The notes under the pieces were generated by a model, which worked only from the letters and a program-made list of their open reading frames with translations, had not been told where the DNA came from and did no database searches. A program made the position numbers and the translations under genes. Below, one piece after another: positions 20,079 through 31,400 of a stretch of 64,000 bases of DNA. Each line of letters opens with the position of its first letter. The first letter of the stretch is position 1. Source of the DNA: an uncultured Phascolarctobacterium sp. (lineage in GTDB: Bacteria > Bacillota > Negativicutes > Acidaminococcales > Acidaminococcaceae); NCBI GenBank assembly GCA_900545535.1, contig UQZN01000003.1:1-64000 (forward strand), in the 5' to 3' direction.

Positions 20079-21041
20079 TTACAGTTTAACGGCAAAATCC
20101 TTGCGGTCAAAGCTGTGTACTGCGTCCACAAAACGCACCGTACCGGTCTTATAACGCATGGAAACAGTATGCGTACGCACGCCGCCGCCAAAGTAACGCA
20201 GACCGCTGAGCAGATTGCTTTCGGTGATAGCCGTAGCAGTAAACATGCAGTCATCGCCTTTGACCATATCGTCCAGGCGCAGGACCTGCTGACAATCGCA
20301 GATGCCCATTTCCAGACAGCGTTTGACCTGTTCGTCATCTTCCGGGCACAAACGCGCCTGCATATCGCCGCCGAGACATTTGATAGCGGCAGCAGCCAGC
20401 ACGCCTTCAGGAGCGCCGCCCTTGCCGATATACATATGCACGCCTGTACCTTCGATACCGGCATTGACGATAGGATTGACGTCGCCGTCAGTGATCAGCT
20501 GGATACGGGCGCCGGCACGGCGGATCTCATCCATGATGCCGTAGTGGCGTTCACGGTCCAGCAAAACAACGGTCAGGTCAGAAACCTTACGCTCTAAAGC
20601 TTTAGCCACGCGCTCCAGATTTTCACTGACCGGCGCGTCGATATCGATACAGCCTTTGGCACGGGGACCAACAGCGATCTTATCCATATACATATCAGGA
20701 GCGTGCAGCAGGCATCCCTTCGGCGCGATAGCGATAACCGCGATAGCGCCCGGCTGGCCTTTAGCCACCAGATTCGTACCTTCAACAGGGTCTACGGCAA
20801 TATCGACTTCGGCACCGCCGCCGCCGACTTTCTCACCGATATAAAGCATCGGCGCTTCGTCCATCTCGCCCTCGCCGATAACTACCGTACCGCTGATATT
20901 CACAGTATCGAAAGCCTTACGCATAGCGTCTACCGCCAGCTGGTCGGCACCGTTTTTATCACCACGTCCTACACTACGGCCGCAGGCGATCGCTGCAGCT
21001 TCGGTAACACGTACGAATTCCATGGATAATTCTCTGTTCAT
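20079..21041 (-). CDS. glpX: Class II fructose-1,6-bisphosphatase
   Basis: Hydrolyses fructose-1,6-bisphosphate in gluconeogenesis; Li-sensitive, Mn-dependent GlpX type. 320 residues, family length. MNRELSMEFVRVTEAAAIAC is the canonical N-terminus, and VVIGEGEMDEAPMLYIGE (about 53-70) and DIAVDPVEGTNLVAKGQ (about 80-96) carry the metal and phosphate-binding residues. RBS AAGGAG. Monocistronic: a TATAAT (about 21089-21094) lies upstream with a poor -35, and a terminator follows. Confidence 0.96.
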   Translation of the reverse strand: MNRELSMEFVRVTEAAAIACGRSVGRGDKNGADQLAVDAMRKAFDTVNISGTVVIGEGEMDEAPMLYIGEKVGGGGAEVDIAVDPVEGTNLVAKGQPGAIAVIAIAPKGCLLHAPDMYMDKIAVGPRAKGCIDIDAPVSENLERVAKALERKVSDLTVVLLDRERHYGIMDEIRRAGARIQLITDGDVNPIVNAGIEGTGVHMYIGKGGAPEGVLAAAAIKCLGGDMQARLCPEDDEQVKRCLEMGICDCQQVLRLDDMVKGDDCMFTATAITESNLLSGLRYFGGGVRTHTVSMRYKTGTVRFVDAVHSFDRKDFAVKL

Positions 21042-21154
21042 TCCTCAACCATCTCCTTTATTGATACGAGCATATAAAATCATATTAATTATATCACTTT
21101 CTGCCGTAACTTGCAGAGCAAAATAAAAATTACTTCGATTTTAAACCAAATTTA

Positions 21155-21721
21155 TCAGCCCAGCTTGAGCGCCAGCAGTTCAAACAAGATCCGCAGCGGC
21201 AGCACAAAAGCGATATACAGCAGCAGCAGGCTGAAAGCCACCGTTGCCAGCGACCGTTTAAAATCGATCAGATATACCACCTGCAAAGCCCGGATCAGCA
21301 GATACAGCATCCACAGCTTTGCCGTGATGCAGGCGCCCACCACTACCAGCACGCCCGTCAGGCCCAGCTTCGTTCCCAAAAGAGCGACCGGCGTCAGGAC
21401 CAGAAAGGGCAGCGTAGTATAACCCAGCAGGCAGATCAGCCCGACGGCATCGCCCGCCATAGCGCCTAAAGTTTCCAATATTCCGTGCAGTAAAAAACCA
21501 TACATCGACAAAACTACCCCGGCGATGGAAACAGCGGCGGCAATAACGGCAAACCTTACCGAAAGAGCCTGCTCCAAAAACAGCTGGTTCGTCACCACGC
21601 CGCAAAACAGCCCCACACTTACGGTAAAATACCACAGACTGCGCCACATACAGCGCTCCTGCACCAACTGGCGCATCCCGTCCCTGGTCTCAAACAAAAC
21701 GCTGAAGGTCTTACGCCTCAT
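21155..21721 (-). CDS. Yip1-family membrane protein
   Basis: 188 residues with five hydrophobic segments (about 28-48, 57-77, 90-110, 118-146, 160-180) and the short N-terminal cytoplasmic part typical of Yip1-domain proteins. Role unknown. It starts six bases after sppA ends, so it is in the same transcript as the signal-peptide-peptidase-like gene and may serve membrane-protein quality control, which is inference from context only. Confidence 0.65.
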   Translation of the reverse strand: MRRKTFSVLFETRDGMRQLVQERCMWRSLWYFTVSVGLFCGVVTNQLFLEQALSVRFAVIAAAVSIAGVVLSMYGFLLHGILETLGAMAGDAVGLICLLGYTTLPFLVLTPVALLGTKLGLTGVLVVVGACITAKLWMLYLLIRALQVVYLIDFKRSLATVAFSLLLLYIAFVLPLRILFELLALKLG

Positions 21722-21727
21722 AAGGCA

Positions 21728-22663
21728 TCACCTCGCCGCCTGCGGCGAAGCTATTCCAGCCGCGTCTTTTTGCAGCAGCATTTCCAAGTGTCCCAGCATC
21801 ATTTTGGATAACTGAGCGCTGAAAAATACTTCCCAGGGCTTCTGCCGCTTATTCTCTTTGATCTCCGGTATCCCGTCGACGCCGATAGCCTTGCCGGCGG
21901 CCTCCAAAGCATCATAATAATTACCCAGCTCATCCACCAGGCCCAGGGTCTGAGCCTGCCGCCCGGTATAAACGCGGCCATCAGCCAAAGACTTTACCTT
22001 AGCGACATCCATTTTCCGGCCTTCGGCGATCACACCCACAAATTCCTCAAACATCTGATTGACCATATTCTGCAGGATCTGCTGTTCTTCCGGCGTCATC
22101 GGTCTGTCCGAGGACATGATATCCTTATACTGGCCGCTTTTGATCTTGGTCGTATAGATACCGATTTTTTGGAAAAGCTCCTGCGTGTTCATATAAGGCA
22201 TATAAACACCGATACTGCCTGTCAAAGTCGATGGATTGGCATAGATAGTATCGCTGTAAGCCGCCAGCCAGTAAGCTGCCGAAGCGGCACTGTCCCCCAT
22301 CGAGGTGATGATCGGTTTATTGGTAGTTTCTTTGAACCGTTTCAGCTCGCGGCCAACTTCCTCTGCCGCCGTAACACTGCCGCCGGGCGAATCGATCCGC
22401 AGCACCAGCGCCTTGACGCTGCTGTCGGCCGCCGCCTCACGAATCTCGCGCATCAGCCGTCCCGAAGAAGCGCCCGTAGCTTCGCCCCAGATATTCTCAC
22501 CCGGATCGCCGCTGACGATCGTCCCTTCGATATTGATGACCGCCACCCTGTCTGTCGGCGCAGCAATCACTTTTTCCTCACTATTCTTACCTGATAACAA
22601 CGATACTACGAAAGACAGTACCGCGATCAGTAAAATCGCACTGATAAAAATTTTTTTCAGCAT
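21728..22663 (-). CDS. sppA: Signal peptide peptidase SppA, short (36K) type
   Basis: Membrane-anchored S49 serine protease degrading leftover signal peptides. 311 residues. One N-terminal anchor at about 5-25, then the catalytic domain with LRIDSPGGSVTAAEEVGREL (about 91-110) and TSMGDSAASAAYWLA, where the serine of DSAAS is the expected nucleophile. This is the single-domain form of Firmicutes rather than the 67K form. It lies downstream of pyrG after a terminator, and ahead of the Yip1-like gene. Confidence 0.94.
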   Translation of the reverse strand: MLKKIFISAILLIAVLSFVVSLLSGKNSEEKVIAAPTDRVAVINIEGTIVSGDPGENIWGEATGASSGRLMREIREAAADSSVKALVLRIDSPGGSVTAAEEVGRELKRFKETTNKPIITSMGDSAASAAYWLAAYSDTIYANPSTLTGSIGVYMPYMNTQELFQKIGIYTTKIKSGQYKDIMSSDRPMTPEEQQILQNMVNQMFEEFVGVIAEGRKMDVAKVKSLADGRVYTGRQAQTLGLVDELGNYYDALEAAGKAIGVDGIPEIKENKRQKPWEVFFSAQLSKMMLGHLEMLLQKDAAGIASPQAAR

Positions 22664-22681
22664 ACCTGCAACTCCTTTTAC

Positions 22682-22714
22682 AAAAAAAGCAGACTGACTC
22701 GCAGCCTGCTTTTA
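22682..22714 (-). terminator. Terminator of pyrG
   Basis: On the minus strand AAAGCAGGCTG pairs with CAGTCTGCTTT across a short loop, with a run of seven T. It starts about 18 bases after the pyrG stop. Confidence 0.8.
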
Positions 22715-22731
22715 GGTTTTCTTTCAGAGTC

Positions 22732-24384
<1,653 letters not shown>

Positions 24385-24392
24385 TCAAAAAA

Positions 24393-26051
24393 TTACATTC
24401 TTTCCGGCGCCGATACGCCCAAAATGCCCAAAGCATGCTTGATCGTATGGCGGGCAGCCTTCACCAGCTTGATCCGTGCCTGCTGCACTTCCGGGTCTAC
24501 GCCCAGAATGCGGCACTGGTTATAGAAGGAATGGAACAGCCCGGCAAGATCGTGCACATAATGCGCTACACGGTGTACCGCGCGTTCCTGCGCCGCCAGC
24601 TCCAGCATCTCCTCATATTCACCCAGCTTCTTGATCAGCTCCAGCTCTGTCGCATCTGTCAGCAAAGTATAATCGGCAGTTGCCGCTTCAGCAATATTTT
24701 CCTCGGCCAGCTGACGCATGATGCTGCAAATACGGGCATGTGCGTACTGGATATAATAAACAGGATTCTCATTTGATTTTTCCGTCGCCAGAGTCAGGTC
24801 AAAATCCAGCTGGCTGTCGATCGAACGCATCGCAAAGAAGAATCTGGCCGCATCCGTGCCCACCTCTTCGATCAGCTCGTTTAAGGTAACGCTCTGTCCG
24901 GTACGCTTCGACATCTTGACCAGCTCACCGTTGCGGTACAGGCTGACCATCTGCAGGATCAACACCTCCAGCTGTTCAGGATCATAACCCAGCGCGCCCA
25001 CAGCCGCCTTCATCCTGGCTATATACCCATGATGGTCGGCGCCCCAGAGATTGATGACGCGGTCAAAACCGCGGCTGAATTTATTCCAGTGATAAGCAAT
25101 ATCGGCTGCCAGGTAAGTCGGCACGCCATTATCACGGATCACAACGCGGTCCTTGTCATCGCCGTAAGCAGTCGCTTTCAGCCACAGGGCCCCGTCCTTT
25201 TCATACATATAACCACGCTCGGTCAAAAGCTCGCAGGCTTCCCTGATCTTATTGGCATCATGCAGGGTCTGCTCGCTGAACCAGACGTCAAAAGTAACAT
25301 TAAAAGCTTCCAGGTCTTCCTTCAACGCCGCCAGCTTTTCTTTAAGGGCGATCGTGCGGAACTCGTGCAGACGTTCCTCCTCGTCCATATGCAGGAATTT
25401 ATCGCCGTAGATCTTGACGATCCGTTTGGCAGTCTCCACGATATCGTAACCATGATAACCGTTTTCCGGGAACTCCACATCCACCCCAAGCTCTTCCAGA
25501 TAACGGGCATTGACGGAAGCCGCCAGATTATTGATCTGGTTGCCGGCATCATTGATATAATATTCCCTGGTCACATCATAACCGGCTGCCTTCAGCAGGT
25601 TCGCCAGCGAACTGCCCACCGCGGCGCCGCGGCCATGGCCAACGTGCAGCGGACCCGTAGGATTGGCGCTCACATATTCCAATTGGATCTTTTCGCCGCC
25701 CCTGGCAGGCAGATTGCCATAAGCCTCGCCTGCGGCTACGATACCTGCCAAAAGCTCGGCCGTCCAATTTTGTTTCAGATAAAAATTAATGAATCCGGGC
25801 CCTGCGATCTCAGCCTTTTCCACATAAGGACAATCCAGATTGTCGATCACCGCCTGAGCCACCAAACGCGGATTGCATTTTAAGCTGCGGGCCGACTGCA
25901 TGGCAAAATTAGTAGCAAAATCACCAAATTCCTTTTGCGGCGGTACCTCTAATAATACCTCCGGCAGTTCTCCCTCTTTGATCGTACCGGCGGCAATCGC
26001 TTTAGCCGCGGCAGCTTTAATGGCAGCAGCCAGTGCTTCCTTCATATTCAC
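24393..26051 (-). CDS. argS: Arginyl-tRNA synthetase
   Basis: Class I synthetase charging tRNA-Arg. About 552 residues. An Add-1 tRNA-recognition domain at the N-terminus is followed by the catalytic core with the HIGH-type motif PTGPLHVGHGRGAAVG (about 120-135) and the KMSKS-type motif KMSKRTGQS near 355. A DALR anticodon-binding domain is at the C-terminus. The start is uncertain: GAGGAGG abuts ATG 26060, sits 9 bases before GTG 26051 and 15 before ATG 26045, so GTG 26051 fits best. It overlaps the 3' end of the YwiB-like gene. Confidence 0.95.
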   Translation of the reverse strand: MNMKEALAAAIKAAAAKAIAAGTIKEGELPEVLLEVPPQKEFGDFATNFAMQSARSLKCNPRLVAQAVIDNLDCPYVEKAEIAGPGFINFYLKQNWTAELLAGIVAAGEAYGNLPARGGEKIQLEYVSANPTGPLHVGHGRGAAVGSSLANLLKAAGYDVTREYYINDAGNQINNLAASVNARYLEELGVDVEFPENGYHGYDIVETAKRIVKIYGDKFLHMDEEERLHEFRTIALKEKLAALKEDLEAFNVTFDVWFSEQTLHDANKIREACELLTERGYMYEKDGALWLKATAYGDDKDRVVIRDNGVPTYLAADIAYHWNKFSRGFDRVINLWGADHHGYIARMKAAVGALGYDPEQLEVLILQMVSLYRNGELVKMSKRTGQSVTLNELIEEVGTDAARFFFAMRSIDSQLDFDLTLATEKSNENPVYYIQYAHARICSIMRQLAEENIAEAATADYTLLTDATELELIKKLGEYEEMLELAAQERAVHRVAHYVHDLAGLFHSFYNQCRILGVDPEVQQARIKLVKAARHTIKHALGILGVSAPERM

Positions 26052-26472
26052 GCTTGACATCCTCCTCGATTTCCATCTTCAGCTTCAACCTGCTGTGTGC
26101 CTGTCCGTCCAGCTCTAAAGCATATTCCAGTTCGATATGCCAGACCCTGTCACGGCAGTAAACATATAAATACTCAGTCGTCAGCCGCATCGGCAAAGTC
26201 AAGTGCGGAGTCCGGTAAAGGCTTTCACAGACCAGACCTTCCGCAAACTCCTGCCGGCAGTCCACCGTGCCGCTGCGCAGGATAATGACTCTTTCATGAT
26301 CCCACTTCAGCGTAGTTTTCGTGCCTGCCAGGCCAGATGCTGCATCTTCCTCGTAAAAAGCATAAAATTTATTATTTTTTTCCGCCAGTCTGCCATAAGC
26401 CGTGGTCTCGATATTTTCCGTACCCTCGCTGCTGCGTGACTGGCTGTAAATATGTATTTTCACAGGCTGCAT
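26017..26472 (-). CDS. DUF1934 protein, YwiB-like
   Basis: A 151-residue beta-barrel (calycin-like) family of unknown function, found next to argS in many Firmicutes (ywiB-argS in Bacillus), as here. The strand pattern shows in YLYVYCRDRVWHIELEYALE near 110-130 and IILRSGTVDCRQEF near 72-85. No catalytic motif is visible. ATG 26472 is preferred (GGAG 11 bases before); a GTG four codons upstream is possible. Its 3' end overlaps argS, so translation is coupled. Confidence 0.8.
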   Translation of the reverse strand: MQPVKIHIYSQSRSSEGTENIETTAYGRLAEKNNKFYAFYEEDAASGLAGTKTTLKWDHERVIILRSGTVDCRQEFAEGLVCESLYRTPHLTLPMRLTTEYLYVYCRDRVWHIELEYALELDGQAHSRLKLKMEIEEDVKREYEGSTGCCH

Positions 26473-26489
26473 AACAATTTTCACTCCAT

Positions 26490-26642
26490 AAAAAAACGAC
26501 TGGAGCCTGCTCCCTTTCGCGCGCCAACTTATGTTCGAAACGGAGCAAGCCCCTCAATGCCTGCACCTTCCTTTCAATAAATAAAAGGAACGGTCTACAA
26601 AACTTCTTCAAATATTATATATCAGTGACCGTATTCAGTCAA
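26490..26642 (-). promoter_or_regulatory. Promoter and long-hairpin leader of the ywiB-argS-pyrG operon
   Basis: Strong promoter TTGACT (26637-26642), 17 bp, TATAAT (26614-26619). The ~120-nt leader holds a 17-bp hairpin with one G-G mismatch (26502-26519 with 26536-26553, 16-nt loop). A T7 run (26490-26496) follows 5 bases later, just before the first RBS. The leader can be read from GTG 26566 as an arginine-rich peptide (ALRGLLRFEHKLARERE). This could be an attenuator or a short RNA. No T-box core motif is present. Confidence 0.55.
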
Positions 26643-26656
26643 GGAAAGGCTGACTC

Positions 26657-26686
26657 TTGCACCTGAGGCTAAAAAAAGTGTATAAT
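26657..26686 (+). promoter_or_regulatory. putP promoter
   Basis: TTGCAC (26657-26662), 18 bp, TATAAT (26681-26686), 40 bp before the putP start. It is divergent from the ywiB-argS promoter, with the -35 boxes about 15 bp apart. Confidence 0.7.
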
Positions 26687-26726
26687 ATTTATACTGTTTT
26701 TGTTGAACTAAAGAGGAGGGGTCACG

Positions 26727-28214
26727 ATGCAGCAGGATTGGGGCATCATTTTTGCATTTGGATTATATTTTTTAGCACTGTTCGGCATAGGGATTTTCCA
26801 TATGAAAAAAGAACAGGATCTGGCCGGCTATGTTTTAGGCGGCCGTAAGGTAGGGCCCTGGGTCTCGGCCATGAGCGCCGAAGCCTCGGATATGAGCGGC
26901 TGGATGCTGATGGGACTGCCCGGCTACGCTTATGTGGCAGGCGTCAGCGCCTTCTGGATCGCTATCGGACTGGCCATCGGCACCTGGCTGAACTGGCTGT
27001 TTGTAGCCAAAAGGCTGCGTGTTTATACCAAGATCGCCAACGATTCGATCACCTTACCGGATTTTTTTGAAAACCGTTTCCGTGATAAAACAAAAATTCT
27101 GCGTATCGTTTCCGCAATTTTTATTTTTATTTTCTTTCTGATCTATACCGCTTCCGGCTTCGTCGCCGGCGGACGCTTATTCAACACCGTTTTTGGGCTG
27201 CCTTATTTTGAGTCGCTGCTCATCACGGCAGGCATCGTCGTTTTTTATACCTTTACCGGCGGCTATATCGCTGTTTGCCGCACCGATTTTTTCCAGGGCT
27301 GCCTGATGTTTTTCGCGATCATCATCGTGCCCCTGACCGGTATCTTTAAAGCCGGCGGGCCAGTGACCGCCTTTGAAAAGCTTTATGCTATGAACGCCAA
27401 CTATTTCAGCTTTTTTACAGACGCCACCGGCGTCACCCTCAGCGCTACGGCGATCATTTCGCTGCTGGCCTGGGGACTTGGTTACTTCGGTCAGCCGCAT
27501 ATCCTGGTCCGCTTTATGGGCATCAGCTCGGCCAAAGAGATACCGCAGGCAACGCGCATCGCCATGGTCTGGGTCATCTTCTCCCTGTTCTTTGCCGTTA
27601 CCGTCGGCCTGGTCGGCCGGGTACTGCTGGGCGACAAACTGACCGGCGTCAATGCCGAGACCGTTTTTATGGTCCTCAACAACGAATTTTTTGTCTCCTT
27701 CCTGGCCGGCATCATCATCTCCGCTATTTTGGGCGCCATCATGAGCACCTCTTCCAGCCAGCTGCTGGTAACTGCTTCGGCGATCTCTACCGACTTCTAT
27801 CAGGCGCTGCTGCGTAAAAACGCCGGCGAAAAAGAACTGGTCTTCGTCAGCCGTTTAGCCGTTATTTTAGTAGCCTGCTGCTCGCTAGCGCTGGCCTCTA
27901 ATCCCAACAACTATATTTTGGAACTGGTCGCCTACGCCTGGGCCGGCTTCGGTGCTTCCTTCGGGCCGCTCGTACTGTTCAGCCTTTTCTGGCGCCGCAC
28001 CACTATCAAGGGCGCTATCGCCGGCGTTTTCTGCGGCGGCTGCACCGTCCTCATCTGGAAAGAATTTTTTGCCTCTACCGGCATCTACGAGATCGTGCCC
28101 GGCTTCATCGTTTCGGCGCTGGCGATCTTTATCGTCAGCCTGCTGGATAAACAGCCTGACGCCGCCATCGTCAAAGATTTTGACGTAGCCGAGGCCCATA
28201 TCAAAGATATGTAA
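26727..28214 (+). CDS. putP: Sodium/proline symporter
   Basis: Inner-membrane SSS-family carrier importing proline with Na+. 495 residues, about 13 membrane segments. SAEASDMSGWMLMGLPG (about 50-66) is the PutP ligand and sodium region, GYIAVCRTDFFQG is the characteristic loop near residue 190, and SAILGAIMSTSSSQLLV (about 332-348) the second sodium site. RBS AGAGGAGG. Monocistronic with own promoter and terminator. Codon use is richer in G/C than in the accessory region but like the housekeeping genes. Confidence 0.95.
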   Translation: MQQDWGIIFAFGLYFLALFGIGIFHMKKEQDLAGYVLGGRKVGPWVSAMSAEASDMSGWMLMGLPGYAYVAGVSAFWIAIGLAIGTWLNWLFVAKRLRVYTKIANDSITLPDFFENRFRDKTKILRIVSAIFIFIFFLIYTASGFVAGGRLFNTVFGLPYFESLLITAGIVVFYTFTGGYIAVCRTDFFQGCLMFFAIIIVPLTGIFKAGGPVTAFEKLYAMNANYFSFFTDATGVTLSATAIISLLAWGLGYFGQPHILVRFMGISSAKEIPQATRIAMVWVIFSLFFAVTVGLVGRVLLGDKLTGVNAETVFMVLNNEFFVSFLAGIIISAILGAIMSTSSSQLLVTASAISTDFYQALLRKNAGEKELVFVSRLAVILVACCSLALASNPNNYILELVAYAWAGFGASFGPLVLFSLFWRRTTIKGAIAGVFCGGCTVLIWKEFFASTGIYEIVPGFIVSALAIFIVSLLDKQPDAAIVKDFDVAEAHIKDM

Positions 28215-28236
28215 AAACGCTTACAAATAAAAAGTA

Positions 28237-28268
28237 ACAGCCCTGACAGATTTATCTGTCAGGGCTGT
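28237..28268 (+). terminator. Terminator of putP
   Basis: A 14-bp perfect stem ACAGCCCTGACAGA (28237-28250) with 28255-28268 and a TTTA loop. The tail TTGTATTAT is moderately T-rich. Confidence 0.85.
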
Positions 28269-28308
28269 TTGTATTATAACTGCTTTTTCAATAAATACTA
28301 TGCACTAC

Positions 28309-28453
28309 CGCTTGTGACTAACCGGCGCAATACTCCGTATTTGCCTACTCCGTCGGTATAGGAAATCCACGACGCTTCCTATTCGGTCGCGTCTTTCGGA
28401 TAAGTTCGCCGTCACGCTTATTCACTACGCTGACGCTTGTGACTAAGCGGCGC
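28309..28453. repeat. Pair of 20-bp direct repeats between putP and the autotransporter
   Basis: The 20-mers 28309-28328 and 28434-28453 (core CGCTTGTGACTAA, then C or G, CGGCGC) differ at one base and are 125 bp apart. Both are preceded by a CACTAC sequence. The second copy ends a few bases from the autotransporter stop. No coding potential was recognised in the 180 bp between terminator and gene. It may be a fragment of a dispersed intergenic repeat. Confidence 0.6.
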
Positions 28454-28457
28454 TCAC

Positions 28458-31400
28458 TTAAAATGTAAATCTTAACCCGGCGTTGAACTGCCATTCCGTA
28501 CGCAGGTCGCCGCCAAAGGTTTTCAAGGCATCGAAATACAGGTTGCTGTTTTTGGCAAGGCCTAGATTAGCGCCCAGACCAATCTCATACCAGCTGCCGC
28601 TCATATCGGCGCTTTCCACAACGGTGCTTCTGCAGTTATAATATGCCGCTCCGCCGCCGTTACCGCCAAAGTCATGCAGCAGCGAGGCTTTGATATAAGC
28701 GTTGCCCTGACGTCCGTTCATGGTAAATTCCTTACCACTCAAAACACCTATACGGGTCACAGCGCTGTTGACTGCGTCCTGACTGATCTCCGTACCATTG
28801 GACATAGTATAATCGGCACTACCGATACGTCCCAGACTCAGTTCTGCCTGCGGCTCTACGAACCAGCCGCCCTGCAGATCCTGTCTGTAGCCGTATTCAG
28901 CGCTGATACCGTAAGCCCAGGTATCGTAATCACCTTTAGCAGTATTGCCGCTTTTGTCTACCAGTTTAAAGTCGTTGGCAAGCTTGCTGCCGCGGGCGAT
29001 CACGTCCAGATAATGGCCTTTGCTGCCCAGCCAGCTGGCATACAAGCCTACGCCCGTGCTGCTCAGATCGCCGCTGCCGCTGTTGTAGCCGGCGTTGCTG
29101 TCGATGCGGTTGACGGAGATGCCAGTATAGAGCTTGCCGCCCTTATAATCCTGCACCTTGTCGATCCCGCCCTGAAAGGCCGTATAATCCTGATCGAAGC
29201 TGCGGTCATAAGCGCTGTCGGCGCTCATTTCGCCCCGGTAGTAACGGGCCCAAACGCCGCCCTCAGCAGCTTCCGGGTCACTGCGCAGGTCGCCCATGCG
29301 TCTCATCAGATTGTCGCCTTCGATTCGCCACAGATTGCTGATCGACATCTGCGCGTCAGCGGCCGTCATCACAGCTTCTGAAGCGCCTGCTTCTTCAAAA
29401 TCTATTTTGGTGATCTTGACATTATTTCCGTCTACTTCTATGGTCGGCGTTGCCAAAAATCTGGTCAGCGGATCGTCCATTTCGCTTTCCTTACCAACAA
29501 AATTATTCAAGTTCTGGTCAGCATCCAAATTAGTTACCGTCAGCACTGTCACATCGCCCACAAAGCTGTCCAACTTACTGCCGTCAAAGGCTTTATCATA
29601 GCCGACAGTGATGTACTGCGTTGCCGTGCCGCTGTCAGCCGCCAACTTGGCAAAGGTAAACTTATCGGCATTAGGAATAACATTCGACAAGTCAGTAGCA
29701 ACTTTAAAGGTATTGCTGCCCGCCAGCTGCAAAGTGCCGCCGTTAATAGTACGGCCAACGTTTTGGCCTTCAGCCGGGCTGCCAAAACCCAAAGTCGCAT
29801 TGTTCAGGTAAGTAATAACCGTATCGTCAGGGTTTGTACCATCACTGTTCAAAACAGCGTTATCATTAAAAAGCACTGTCGCGTTATCGGCATAAATGGC
29901 GTAGGCTTTACTGCCTTCCAGGGTCGCGGTATTGCCGGCTTTAGCGCCGATAGTGATCGTGCCGCCGTTACCGCCATCAGTCTTGGCGTTCAAAGTGATC
30001 ACAGCGCCCTTGGCGGCATACACGCCATAAGCCTCGGCTGCTTCACCTTTTTGGCCGTCCTGACCTGCCGTAGCTACACCACTCCCCCCATTGGCGGCAG
30101 CCCCCTTCCCGCCAGCACCAGCCTTCGCCTCTGCAATGATCTGGTCCACTGCAATCGCCGTCTGGCTGCCGCTGCCAGTGCCGAAAACACCATAAGCATA
30201 AGCATTACCACCGTTGCCGCCATCACCGCCGGTACCGGCAGCCGTAGCAGAACCATCTTTATTTACCTCGCCACCAACACCGCCAGCGCCGCCGCTGGCC
30301 GTAGCTGTGATTTTGCCGACTGTTAAACCTACACTGCCGCCGCTGTTGCTGACGCCATAAGACGCACCAACTCCACCCTGGCCGCCTTTACCGCCAACGA
30401 TTCCGGCGCCATCATTATTTACCTTATTCATAGGATTAGAAACCTGAGCATGATAGCTGGAACCGCCAGTTGCCTCTACTGTAATTTCAGCCACCGTTAA
30501 CCGTTCGGCCAATCCGCCTAAAACATTGATCCCATAAGCGGCGGCAGCCCCACCAACAGCACTGGCACCATTGACAGTGCCATAAGTACTGATTCCGCCG
30601 CCACCAAGCCCACCAGTTGCCGTTATTTCCAGCTTCTGTACATCTGCTGCCAGGCTTCCGTCCGTATTCTGCAAACCAACGGCTATCGCCTCGCCGCCAG
30701 CCCCGCTTACTCGCTCCGTTACCAATATCTGAGCAGCCTCATCTGTAACTTTGCCTGCAGAATCGGCATTGATGTTACCGCTGCCACCTTGGCCGCCTGT
30801 TGCTGCAAGCTTAATACTACCTGTTACGGTGACCTTGCTGCTGCCGCCACGATTATCCACGCCAACGACTAAAGCTTCACCGCCTTTACCCGCAGACGCC
30901 TGTACTACTCCTGCGGCTGTCACCTTGCTTGCGTCAGTTACAGTTAATGTCCCTAAGTCACCGCCCTTGCCGCCGGCCGCCACGATGTCCATCCCAGCCA
31001 CAGTCAGTTCCACTTCGCCGCCGGTGTTACTGATCCCTGCTGCATAAAAATCACCGCCAGTGCCGCCGCTGCCGCTGAGGCTGTTGATAACAGCTCCGCC
31101 TTTACCTCCATCGGCCCTATTCTGAAAAGTCGCTATTTCTATATTCCTTATGGTGCCGTCTACCTTACCACTCACGATATGGACGCCAGCAACATTAGCG
31201 TTACCACCAGCTCCACCATGGCCTGCCACAGCATTTTCAACGTCAGTACCAGCAGCATTGCCGCCAATTCCACCGCTTATATAATTACTACTACCAGACT
31301 GCTTGATACTTATATCCTGCAAAGCTAAATGGGCGATCCCGCCGTTGACATCAACGCCATAGGCTACAGCATTGCCGCCAGCTCCGCCGTCAACAGCATG

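Noticed and set aside
26372..26611. 79-codon open frame across the ywiB-like start as a separate gene
   Set aside because: It starts before the predicted transcription start and overlaps the ywiB-like gene in another frame. Only its Arg-rich 5' part was kept, as a possible leader peptide.
26490..26642. T-box riboswitch upstream of argS
   Set aside because: The conserved T-box core (AGGGTGGAACCGCG-like) and a specifier stem are not present in the leader; only one long hairpin is.
28309..28453. CRISPR array
   Set aside because: Only two imperfect 20-bp repeats 125 bp apart, with no regular spacers; no cas genes in the window.
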